Positions 7,258-14,407 of a stretch of DNA of 16,251 nucleotides are shown here, in pieces. Under the pieces are notes generated by a model. The model was not told the origin of the DNA. It searched no databases and saw only the letters and a program-made list of their open reading frames with translations. Origin of the DNA: Clostridiales bacterium (lineage in GTDB: Bacteria; Bacillota; Clostridia; Lachnospirales; WQUN01); the NCBI GenBank assembly GCA_031271275.1, contig JAISWA010000282.1, positions 1 through 16,251 of the forward strand, given 5' to 3'. The position numbers and the translations under genes were made by a program. Position 1 is the first letter of the stretch. Each line of letters begins with the position of its first letter.

Positions 7258-7977
7258 ATGGGATTGTTTGATAAAAAATATTGCGACATTTGCGGGGAAA
7301 AGATTGGGCTTCTGGGTAACCGCAAATTGGAAGACGGGAACATGTGCAAGGACTGCGCCGCTAAACTGTCGCCCTTTACCACCGACCGGCGAAGGACTTC
7401 GCTTGCCGAGATTAAGGAACACCTCGCCTACCGCGAAGCGAATAAGGGCGAAGTCGCCAAGTTTAACGTAACCCGCACCCTCGGCGACAGAACGAAGGTC
7501 TTACTGGACGAGGACAACGGAAAATTTATCGTCACCTCAGCCAACCGTTGGCAGAATGAAAACCCGGACGTCATTTCTTTTTCGCAGGTGACAGGCTGCC
7601 AAACCGAAATACGGGAAAGCCGGTCGGAAATAAGGCGAAAGGACGGGCAGGGCAACGAAGTAAGCTACGACCCGCCCCGTTACGATACCGACTATGATTT
7701 TTACATAACCATCCATATCAATTCGCCGTTCTTTAACGAAATTGAGTTTAAGATGAACTTCAGCCGGATAGAAGATCGCAATTCGGTTGAATTTAGGGAA
7801 TTTGACCGTCAGGCAAATGAAATCAAACAGGCGCTTACGCAAGTACGTCAAAACGCGCGAAATAATATCGCCGCAGCCAACGCGCCGAAGGTTTCGCAAA
7901 CCTGCCCGCACTGCGGCGCCACCACCGTGCCGGACGCCGGAGGCCGCTGCGAATACTGCGGCGGCGCGATGGCTTAA
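7258..7977 (+). CDS. DUF4428 zinc-binding protein with C-terminal zinc ribbon
   Basis: A 239-residue protein of unknown biochemical function. The N-terminal DUF4428 domain (about 1-60) opens with MGLFDKKYCDICGEKIGLLG and has zinc ligands C9, C12, C30 and C33. The middle part (about 70-180) is a beta-rich domain with charged strands, including DFYITIHINSPFFNEIEFKM. A helical linker (183-205) leads to a second zinc ribbon with C216, C219, C231 and C234. There is no signal peptide or membrane helix, so it is cytoplasmic. AGAGGAG at 7244-7250 with 7-nt spacing fixes the ATG. It sits between the SPFH gene and the secreted-protein gene. Small zinc-ribbon proteins commonly accompany YdjI-type SPFH proteins, which suggests they form one complex. 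Confidence 0.8.
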   Translation: MGLFDKKYCDICGEKIGLLGNRKLEDGNMCKDCAAKLSPFTTDRRRTSLAEIKEHLAYREANKGEVAKFNVTRTLGDRTKVLLDEDNGKFIVTSANRWQNENPDVISFSQVTGCQTEIRESRSEIRRKDGQGNEVSYDPPRYDTDYDFYITIHINSPFFNEIEFKMNFSRIEDRNSVEFREFDRQANEIKQALTQVRQNARNNIAAANAPKVSQTCPHCGATTVPDAGGRCEYCGGAMA

Positions 7978-7996
7978 CAGCGGGAAGGGGCGTTTT

Positions 7997-9091
7997 ATGG
8001 GCGAGGATTTTAAAAAAATATGCGCGCTGCTTTTAATTTGTACGCTTTGCGCGTTATTCGCAAAGCCTGTTACAGCCGCGTCCGCCGCTGACGTTTCCGC
8101 TTGGTGGGACGGGCAATGGTACGGTTGGTACAATTTTCCGGAGGCGGAAGGGTATCACGCGGATGAACAGGGCATTACGCGGGACTGTGCCGTTTTCCTT
8201 GATATGAACGGCGAAACGGGTACGCTCTATATCTGGGACGATTACAATGACCTGGGCTATGCGGAGGTCGTACTGGACACAGAGGACGGAGCCGGCCCGT
8301 TAGGGCGACTGGTAGCGGCGGACGGTACCTTGTTCGGGTATGAGGTCGCGGAGGAAGCATGGTATATAGACCCGGTGGAATCGGGGTTCGAAGATACTTT
8401 CTATTTAACCGCCTTCGCGGAAAACCCCTACAATGCCGCCGACTATGTATTTTTTGAGCTCGTTCTGCGCCCGTGGGGCGTATTGTGGGACGATGTGCGG
8501 GAAGATAACAAGCCCGTATCTTACGAATGGTACAAAGAGCGGATTGAGATACGGGATTCCATGTTGGAAGCCCTTTCGGAAGCTGCGATGGGGGGAGACA
8601 ACCACCCAGTGTTTGTACCGGACGCCCTGCCCCGCAGGGCATACGAGCCAAACGCCCACACGCACGTCGCGGCAGGGTTAACCGGAGAGATTAACATAGA
8701 AGATAAATTCTTTATGCGCTACCCGCATAATGCCTTCACCGTCAGCGAGGAGTTTGAGAACGCCCTTGATGCCAATAACGGCACCGTCCGCATCACCTAT
8801 TATCCGCAGAACGAAGACGACTATCACGCCGGCTTAACGTTTTCCCTCGATTACCATAAAGGCGCGCCCGAATACAGCACAGCGGAATTGAACGTCGCCG
8901 GTTTTGACGCGGTGCGCGTTTCCTACCGCGACCCTGATTACGACAGTTATTACGAATCGATTTACTTTATTCATTTTGGCGGCGAGGGGTATTACGGCGC
9001 AATCGTTACCTGCTCCTCCGAATTTGATTTGGAATCCACCCATAGCCCGGAAGTGCAGTCGGTATTGGACTCCATACGCGTAGCGCCGTGA
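7997..9091 (+). CDS. Secreted W-rich protein of unknown function (WWxGxWYGW type)
   Basis: This 364-residue protein has a clear N-terminal signal peptide: KK at 6-7, hydrophobic core about 9-21, and likely cleavage near VTA or ASA at 27-30. The mature part starts with the aromatic motif WWDGQWYGWYNF, which I associate with secreted or lipoprotein-like clostridial proteins of unknown function. It is very acidic and rich in W, Y and D, with repeated strand-like segments such as CAVFLDMNGETGTLYIWDDYNDLGY, suggesting a beta-barrel or lipocalin-like fold. The C-terminal part (about 235-364) looks like a second beta domain. I chose ATG 7997 because GGAAGGGG (7983-7990) precedes it and the signal peptide begins there; the frame is open 70 codons further upstream but overlaps the previous gene. 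It would act outside the membrane, possibly as the sensed or effector part of this operon. Confidence 0.75.
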   Translation: MGEDFKKICALLLICTLCALFAKPVTAASAADVSAWWDGQWYGWYNFPEAEGYHADEQGITRDCAVFLDMNGETGTLYIWDDYNDLGYAEVVLDTEDGAGPLGRLVAADGTLFGYEVAEEAWYIDPVESGFEDTFYLTAFAENPYNAADYVFFELVLRPWGVLWDDVREDNKPVSYEWYKERIEIRDSMLEALSEAAMGGDNHPVFVPDALPRRAYEPNAHTHVAAGLTGEINIEDKFFMRYPHNAFTVSEEFENALDANNGTVRITYYPQNEDDYHAGLTFSLDYHKGAPEYSTAELNVAGFDAVRVSYRDPDYDSYYESIYFIHFGGEGYYGAIVTCSSEFDLESTHSPEVQSVLDSIRVAP

Positions 9092-9453
9092 GCGTTGTTC
9101 TCGCCATGTGGCGGAAGCCGGTGGCGGAAAAATTAAAAAGCAAATTACGGGGAATGCTTGATACTCCCGTGATATGCGAATACGATTATACAAAAATTGA
9201 GGATAACGTCCGCGTTGCAGGTGCGGACGTTATCCTCATTGAAATTACGGAAACGGGTAAATTTGATTTTGACTACTGCCTGAAATTATGCGCGCGGCTA
9301 CGGGCGCATAACCGTAAACTGCTGTTACTGTGCCCCGAACAGGACGAATCTTGCGTGTCTGCCGTTATTAAAGCCGAACGGCAAGGGTTGATTGACGACT
9401 TCATTTTTTACGGCGCTTCTATTGATTATGTAGCGTCTAAAATTTTAGCTTAA
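9088..9453 (+). CDS. Small receiver-like (pseudo-receiver) protein
   Basis: The 121-residue product has the alternating strand/helix pattern of a CheY-type receiver: ADVILIEI, then a helix, RKLLLLCPEQ, a helix, IDDFIFYGAS, and a final helix. The residues needed for phosphotransfer are missing. There is no N-terminal acidic pair, the phospho-acceptor position reads E52 in LIEI, and no lysine follows the fifth strand (FIFYGAS). It may be a constitutively active-like adaptor, or only share the fold. The GTG start overlaps the previous stop (GTGA), indicating translational coupling; ATG at 9106 is an alternative. A perfect 16-bp inverted repeat lies inside the gene. Its stop codon overlaps the stop of the convergent chemoreceptor gene. 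Confidence 0.6.
   Translation: MSVVLAMWRKPVAEKLKSKLRGMLDTPVICEYDYTKIEDNVRVAGADVILIEITETGKFDFDYCLKLCARLRAHNRKLLLLCPEQDESCVSAVIKAERQGLIDDFIFYGASIDYVASKILA
9198..9238. repeat. Perfect 16-bp inverted repeat inside a coding sequence
   Basis: TGAGGATAACGTCCGC (9198-9213) and its exact reverse complement (9223-9238) flank a 9-nt loop, GTTGCAGGT. It lies in the middle of the pseudo-receiver gene and encodes IEDNVRVAGADVIL. There is no T-run. In mRNA it would form a very stable hairpin. Confidence 0.9.
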
Positions 9454-11708
9454 ATCTTAAAGTACGATACCATCTGCTGCAGCAGCTCCGCCTGAGAGTT
9501 AAGCTCCTCGGCGGCGGCGGCGGATTCTTCCGAGGTGGAGGAATTGTTTTGAACCACCTGCGAAATCTGGTTCAGCCCTATGCTGACTTGGGAAATCGCT
9601 TCCGCCTGGTTCCTTGAAGATTCGGCTATCGTACCGATTATCTTGGAAACCTGCGCCACGTCCTCTACGATGGTGCTGAGGGCGGTCGCGGTGCCCTGGG
9701 CGATTTGCGTTCCGTCGTTTACGCGGCTGTTGGAATTTTCGATAAGGGTCGCGGTATCGTTGGCGGATTCCGAACTCTTGGAGGCAAGGCTGCGAACTTC
9801 GTCGGCGACGACCGCGAAGCCCTTGCCGTGTTCGCCCGCGCGCGCGGCTTCAACGGAAGCGTTAAGCGCAAGCAGGTTCGTCTGGAACGCGATGTCGGAA
9901 ATCGCTTTAATAACTTTTGAGATATTGGTGGACGATTCCTTAATGGCGTTCATCGCGTTAAGCAAATGCTGCATTTCCGTATTGCCGGACTGCGCGTTCG
10001 ACGTGGACTTGATGGAAAGCTGATTTGCGTTGTCGGCGTCGCTGGCGTTTTGCTGCGTCTGTTGGTTGATGGTTTCCATGGACGCGGTCAGTTCCTGCAC
10101 CGCGCTTGCCTGTTCGGAAGCGCCTTCCGCCAAAGTCATGGACGAGGTGGAAATCTGCTTCGCCCCGGCGAGCACCTGTTCGGAAGATGAAAGTATCTCC
10201 GCCATCGTTTTATTAAGCGTAGCAACGATACTGTTGATGGATTCCTTCATCTGGTTGAACTGCCCCACATATTCCCGGCGTATGGAAACGCGCAGGTCGC
10301 CGTCCGCCATCTTGCCCAAAATTTCCGCGATTTCTTTGATATAGCTCGCGATAGCGCTTACGGTGGTGTTTGTCGCGTTCTTCATTTCCGCGAAAGCCCC
10401 TTGGTAATTGCCCTTCACGCTTACGTCGAAGTTGCCTTTTTCCATTTGGTTGAGTATGTCTTGAATTTCCGTAACGGGACCCACAATCGCTTCCATAACG
10501 TTGTTGAGCCCTTGCATGATGGTTTGCCAACTTCCGGTATAATCGCCCGTATTGGCGCGGACTTCCAGTTTGCCTTCCGCGCCCGCTTTGGCGACCGCGT
10601 CGATTTCGTTGACAATTTTGAATATCATGTTGCGGAAGATGGCCATCTGCTCATTAGCGGTGGCCTTTTCCCCTTTGTATTTCTTGAGGTATGTTTCAAA
10701 CGAGCCGGCGGCGAAAGCGGTAAGCACGCGGAAGATGTCGTCAATCAAATCCACATAGGAACCGACCATACCGTTTACGCCTTCCGCCACGTCGCGGTAG
10801 GCGCCGTTAAAGTTAGCGGTGTCGATGCGCATCCTGATTTCGCCTTCTTCATGCCGCTTGCTCATATCCTCGATACCCGAAACGATTGCGTTTATGTTTT
10901 CGACCACATGGGCAAAACTCTTGTTCATCATGCCCATTTCGTCTTTAAGGCTTGTGTCGATATTGACGTTAAGATTGCCCTTCGCGACGTTCTCCGCCAC
11001 ACCGACCAACGCTTTAATCGGCTTCTCGATAATAGACGCGATAACCAATGCGAGCAGGATGGAGAGCAGCACAACCGCGACGGCTATGCCCACTAACAGA
11101 AAGATGGTATTTTCGGATGAAACGGTCGCCTGGTCGCTCCAAGCCTGCGCGGTTTGGGAGGCGGTGTCTACTAACTGCCCCGTCAAAGACCGGAGCTCCT
11201 CATTCAGCTCGGCGCCCTCTCTTAGCACCGCGAGCACCGCGTTAACGTCGCCTGTAAGCGCCGTTTGGTACAGAACATCCAAATCTTCTGTTTTATAGCG
11301 GTTAAACACGGCGCGTAAAGCGTCGGAACGCCCGATGCGAAGGTTCCTTTCCTCCGCCGTAAAGCGGGGGTTGGCGTTTACGTTCGCGTTAAAACTGTCG
11401 AGAAGCGCGTTCCCTTCATTATAATAAGTGACGGCTTCGTTATAGTAAGAGGTGATTGCGTTCGGGTCGTTTGCGGACGTATATGCCGCCATGGTAGCCG
11501 CCAAACGACGGATATCCCGGACGTTCCCGCGGAAATTAAGCAGTATAACCTGCGTTTCTTTGGGGTGTTCCAAAGTCGCGGTATAGTCTTCGTCGATTTG
11601 AATCATGTTGATTATCGCGAAGACGGACAGCACAACCACAAGCGCGACTACCAACATAAAACTGATAATCAGCTTGGTCCTGATTTTCAAATTTTTAAAC
11701 CAACCCAT
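9450..11708 (-). CDS. Methyl-accepting chemotaxis protein with poly-HAMP stalk (MCP-1)
   Basis: A membrane chemoreceptor that would control CheA kinase activity. The 752 residues contain TM1 (about 13-35), a periplasmic-type helical sensor (about 36-200, four-helix-bundle-like), TM2 (about 202-227) and a canonical HAMP (228-280). About five further HAMP-like units follow, each with a G-x-(L/F/I) turn: around 283-315, 331-362, 371-408, 418-450 and 463-495. The signalling domain (about 500-752) has the conserved hairpin tip IAFQTNLLALNASVEAARAG then EHGKGFAVVADEVRSLAS (607-643). No NWETF-type CheR tether is seen at the C-terminus (SYFKI). A weak AAGG site precedes the ATG. It is divergent from a paralogue across 393 bp, and its stop overlaps the convergent pseudo-receiver stop, with no terminator between them. 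Confidence 0.95.
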   Translation of the reverse strand: MGWFKNLKIRTKLIISFMLVVALVVVLSVFAIINMIQIDEDYTATLEHPKETQVILLNFRGNVRDIRRLAATMAAYTSANDPNAITSYYNEAVTYYNEGNALLDSFNANVNANPRFTAEERNLRIGRSDALRAVFNRYKTEDLDVLYQTALTGDVNAVLAVLREGAELNEELRSLTGQLVDTASQTAQAWSDQATVSSENTIFLLVGIAVAVVLLSILLALVIASIIEKPIKALVGVAENVAKGNLNVNIDTSLKDEMGMMNKSFAHVVENINAIVSGIEDMSKRHEEGEIRMRIDTANFNGAYRDVAEGVNGMVGSYVDLIDDIFRVLTAFAAGSFETYLKKYKGEKATANEQMAIFRNMIFKIVNEIDAVAKAGAEGKLEVRANTGDYTGSWQTIMQGLNNVMEAIVGPVTEIQDILNQMEKGNFDVSVKGNYQGAFAEMKNATNTTVSAIASYIKEIAEILGKMADGDLRVSIRREYVGQFNQMKESINSIVATLNKTMAEILSSSEQVLAGAKQISTSSMTLAEGASEQASAVQELTASMETINQQTQQNASDADNANQLSIKSTSNAQSGNTEMQHLLNAMNAIKESSTNISKVIKAISDIAFQTNLLALNASVEAARAGEHGKGFAVVADEVRSLASKSSESANDTATLIENSNSRVNDGTQIAQGTATALSTIVEDVAQVSKIIGTIAESSRNQAEAISQVSIGLNQISQVVQNNSSTSEESAAAAEELNSQAELLQQMVSYFKI

Positions 11709-12101
11709 AAACCTTGCGTCACCGAAGCGTACACGCCAACAGCGGCTATGTACTGTTGTGAGATTACGGTAAACGCCTACCCTCCCTTATAATTTTATGC
11801 GCGCCGCAACCAACGCGTTATACTGCGTATAAACCGATATCGGAATATTTACGCAATTTATTTAATTATACTATATATGATTATGTAAAAAAATACAACA
11901 GCAGCGCATAAAATTAAAGCCCCGTTAAGCCCGCGTTAATTCCCGATCTTCCCTTTTTGTTCAATGCGCAATTTGGTCAAAAAATGCATTTGACGCAATC
12001 TGAAAGCGTATAAAAAAACAGTAGCATATTTACAATGTTTTATATATAATTCCCTTGCAACTAAATAATCTATCATTATTGAAAGAAATGGGGAATGTTC
12101 A
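11709..12101. promoter_or_regulatory. Divergent intergenic region between the two chemoreceptor genes
   Basis: No gene is seen in these 393 bases, which must hold both promoters. The centre (about 11845-11920) is very AT-rich. Elements seen are the adjacent dyads at 11818-11843 (listed separately), a short direct repeat CGTTAA at 11923-11928 and 11934-11939, TTGACG at 11990-11995 followed by TATAAA at 12009-12014 (spacing of 13 is too short for a good promoter), and TATAAT at 12045-12050 without a good -35. TTAA (11925-11928) and CCGATCT (11943-11949) are 14 bases apart and loosely resemble a sigmaD flagellar-type promoter. A weak 6-bp hairpin (11737-11758) lies in the MCP-1 leader. Confidence 0.45.
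11818..11843. repeat. Two adjacent palindromes in the chemoreceptor intergenic region
   Basis: TTATAC-TGC-GTATAA (11818-11832) is followed one base later by the perfect palindrome CCGATATCGG (11834-11843). CCGATAT resembles the -10 of sigmaD (FliA-type) promoters, which often drive chemoreceptor genes. On the minus strand, TAAA elements occur 13 or 17 bases upstream instead of the usual 15, so the match is imperfect. On that strand TATAAC (11818-11823) is also a possible sigmaA -10. Confidence 0.45.
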
Positions 12102-14375
12102 ATGAATTGGTTTAGAAACCTGAAGATCCGCATGAAGTTAGCGTTGGGGTTTGGCTTGGTTCTGATTTTACTGCTCGGTATAGCGGCATATTCCGTCTAC
12201 ACGGCATTTAAAATAGACGCCGACTACTCTTACATGGATGAGTACCCTGCCCAACGGTTAGTGCTGTGGTCGGAAGTGGAAAGCCGCTTCCACGCCATAA
12301 GGCGCTCTGCGTCGCACTCCGGTTTTTTCTTCGGGCGGGACAATCACCTGACCAATGTGGAGTCGTTGAAGACCGCGTTGGAGCAGGACATCGCCGCGCT
12401 TGACGACGCGCTGAGCCAAATCAAAACGCGGCTGCAAAATGACCCGCGCAAAGCCGAAGACGAAAGGGTAAGCATGATAGCGAGCGTCGATAGTATAAGC
12501 GGGCGGATGACCACCTGGTATGACCTTCTGCCGCGCGCCATTGTCAACGCGTTTCTGGCGGGGGATCAGGAACGCGCCGTAACCGCCTTTACGGAAAACG
12601 CCGCGTTCGCCAGTGAGGCGCTTGCCGAAATTCAGGCAAACTACGCGAGGTCCACTTCCGACGCGGCGGATTTGAGCGTAAGCACAACGGCTTCTTCACA
12701 GACCGCGATTATTGTTTTAGTGGTGATTTCCGCCATAACCCTTATATTCGGGGTAATACTCGCGCTTATTATCACCGGCGGAATCACAAGGCCCATCGGG
12801 CAGTTGGTCCATACCGTAAACGAAGTCGCGGACGGAAGGCTCAGCGTAAATATCGACCGTGAGCGTATCGCAAAAGACGAGATAGGCATACTGACAAGCG
12901 CGGTCATTAAACTGATAGACACCATTTTATTGATCGTTTCTTCTCTCGAGCAGATGAGCGGGGAGTTGGCGGCGGGGGATATAGAGGCGAGAACGGACGC
13001 CGCGCGGTTTAAAGGCAGCTATAAAGAAGTCGCCGAAAGCGTCAACAATATGGTGGGCGAGCTTGTGGGGGAAACGATTGCGTTTATGGACTGTATTTCC
13101 GAGTTCGGCAGCGGCAACTTCAAAGCGGATATGAAAAAACTGCCCGGCAAAAAAGCGCTGATGAACCGGAACGTGGACACGCTGCGCGTTAACCTTACCA
13201 ATGTCGCGGATGAGATAAACAGCCTGGTTACCGCGGCTGCGGACGGCAACCTTAACAACCGCATCGACGCCAAAAAATACAAGGGCGACTGGGCGGCGCT
13301 TTTGAGCGGACTTAACGCGCTGATGGAAGCCGTCGCGAAACCGATCAAGGAAGCCGCGGACGTGCTTAAGTACGTGGCGGAAGGGAATTTCGACAACCGC
13401 ATGGAGGGCAACTACCACGGAGAGTTCCTTGCGATTAAGCGTTCCGTAAACGATACGGTTACCAACGTGGCGTCCTACATAGACGAGATTTCAGCCGTCT
13501 TGGACGCTTTGGCGCAAAACGACCTGAACCAGCATATCAAGCGCGAATATGTGGGTAAGTTTTCGAACATCAAGGAATCGCTGCTCAACATTATCGCGAC
13601 GTTTAACAGGGTCATCGCGGATATCCTCGCGGCGGCAGACCAGGTGGCCGCCGGTTCCAAGTCCATTTCCGAAAGCAGCATGACTTTGGCGCAGGGCGCA
13701 AGCGAACAGGCGTCTTCTGTGGAAGAACTTAACGCGACGGTGCAGACCATTAACGAAAGCACCCACCGCAACGCCGACAACGCCAAGGAAGCGGAAAACC
13801 TTTCCGTGGAATCCAAGGCAAGCGCGACGCAGGGCGACGCGGACATGAACATGATGCTGAAAGCGATGGACGATATAAAAGAATCTTCCAACGGCATTTC
13901 CAACATCATTAAAACCATTGACAATATCGCGTTCCAGACCAACCTTCTCGCGCTTAACGCGTCGGTGGAAGCGGCGAGGGCGGGGGAGCACGGCAAAGGC
14001 TTCGCGGTGGTCGCGGACGAGGTGCGCAGCCTCGCGAGCCGCAGCCAGAGCAACGCGCAAGAAACGGCGCTGCTTATTGACGAGTCCATCAGCCGCGTAA
14101 ACGAGGGCATGGTCATAGCCCAAAAAACCGCCGAAACACTGCGGACCATCATCGAAAGCGTCAGCAAGGTGAGCAATATCATCACCGGAATAACGGCGGC
14201 GTCTCAGGAACAGGCTTTCGCCATCGGGCAGGTTATGGAGGGAATCAACCAAATCACCGAAGTTGTGCAAAGCAACTCCGCCACTTCGGAGGAATCCGCC
14301 TCCGCTTCCGAAGAACTTTCCAGTCAGGCGGACGTACTGAAGGGGTTGGTGGAAACGTTTAAGCTGAGGGGATGA
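12102..14375 (+). CDS. Methyl-accepting chemotaxis protein with poly-HAMP stalk (MCP-2)
   Basis: This 757-residue chemoreceptor is a paralogue of the divergent gene, with the same order of parts: TM1 (about 13-33), an extracytoplasmic helical sensor (about 36-200), TM2 (about 202-225), HAMP (226-280), several HAMP-like repeats (around 285-318, 334-362, 375-410, 422-452 and 467-498) and a signalling domain (about 500-757). The hairpin tip from IAFQ to SLAS (609-646) is identical to that of MCP-1. The sensor part differs strongly, for example ASHSGFFFGRDNHLTN, so the ligand or partner probably differs. The start has GGGGA (12090-12094) 7 bases upstream. It ends VETFKLRG, without a clear CheR-binding pentapeptide. 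The convergent acetyltransferase stop lies 20 bases away, with only a weak hairpin between. Confidence 0.95.
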   Translation: MNWFRNLKIRMKLALGFGLVLILLLGIAAYSVYTAFKIDADYSYMDEYPAQRLVLWSEVESRFHAIRRSASHSGFFFGRDNHLTNVESLKTALEQDIAALDDALSQIKTRLQNDPRKAEDERVSMIASVDSISGRMTTWYDLLPRAIVNAFLAGDQERAVTAFTENAAFASEALAEIQANYARSTSDAADLSVSTTASSQTAIIVLVVISAITLIFGVILALIITGGITRPIGQLVHTVNEVADGRLSVNIDRERIAKDEIGILTSAVIKLIDTILLIVSSLEQMSGELAAGDIEARTDAARFKGSYKEVAESVNNMVGELVGETIAFMDCISEFGSGNFKADMKKLPGKKALMNRNVDTLRVNLTNVADEINSLVTAAADGNLNNRIDAKKYKGDWAALLSGLNALMEAVAKPIKEAADVLKYVAEGNFDNRMEGNYHGEFLAIKRSVNDTVTNVASYIDEISAVLDALAQNDLNQHIKREYVGKFSNIKESLLNIIATFNRVIADILAAADQVAAGSKSISESSMTLAQGASEQASSVEELNATVQTINESTHRNADNAKEAENLSVESKASATQGDADMNMMLKAMDDIKESSNGISNIIKTIDNIAFQTNLLALNASVEAARAGEHGKGFAVVADEVRSLASRSQSNAQETALLIDESISRVNEGMVIAQKTAETLRTIIESVSKVSNIITGITAASQEQAFAIGQVMEGINQITEVVQSNSATSEESASASEELSSQADVLKGLVETFKLRG

Positions 14376-14376
14376 A

Positions 14377-14407
14377 ATAGCGGTATCAGCGAGCTTTAAA
14401 GCGCTAT
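14377..14407. terminator. Weak convergent hairpin between MCP-2 and the acetyltransferase
   Basis: ATAGCG (14377-14382) can pair with CGCTAT (14402-14407), with a nested 10-bp palindrome GCTTTAAAGC (14393-14402) in the loop region. No T-run follows on either strand. It overlaps the acetyltransferase stop codon. It may act as a poor bidirectional terminator; no better candidate exists in the 20-base gap. Confidence 0.25.

Noticed and set aside
7787..7996. A 70-codon upstream extension of the secreted-protein frame
   Set aside because: It lies entirely within the DUF4428 gene. The signal peptide and a good ribosome binding site point to the ATG at 7997.
10401..11298. Long frames antisense to MCP-1 (plus strand, 231 and 159 codons)
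   Set aside because: They mirror the biased codon use of the chemoreceptor gene and have no recognisable domain or ribosome binding site.
11709..11800. Cyclic-di-GMP riboswitch in the MCP-1 leader
   Set aside because: Chemoreceptor genes in clostridia sometimes carry one, but I could not find the conserved core or pairing; only a 6-bp hairpin is seen.
13475..14270. Long frames antisense to MCP-2 (minus strand, 236 and 259 codons)
   Set aside because: Shadows of the conserved signalling domain; the same pattern appears opposite MCP-1.
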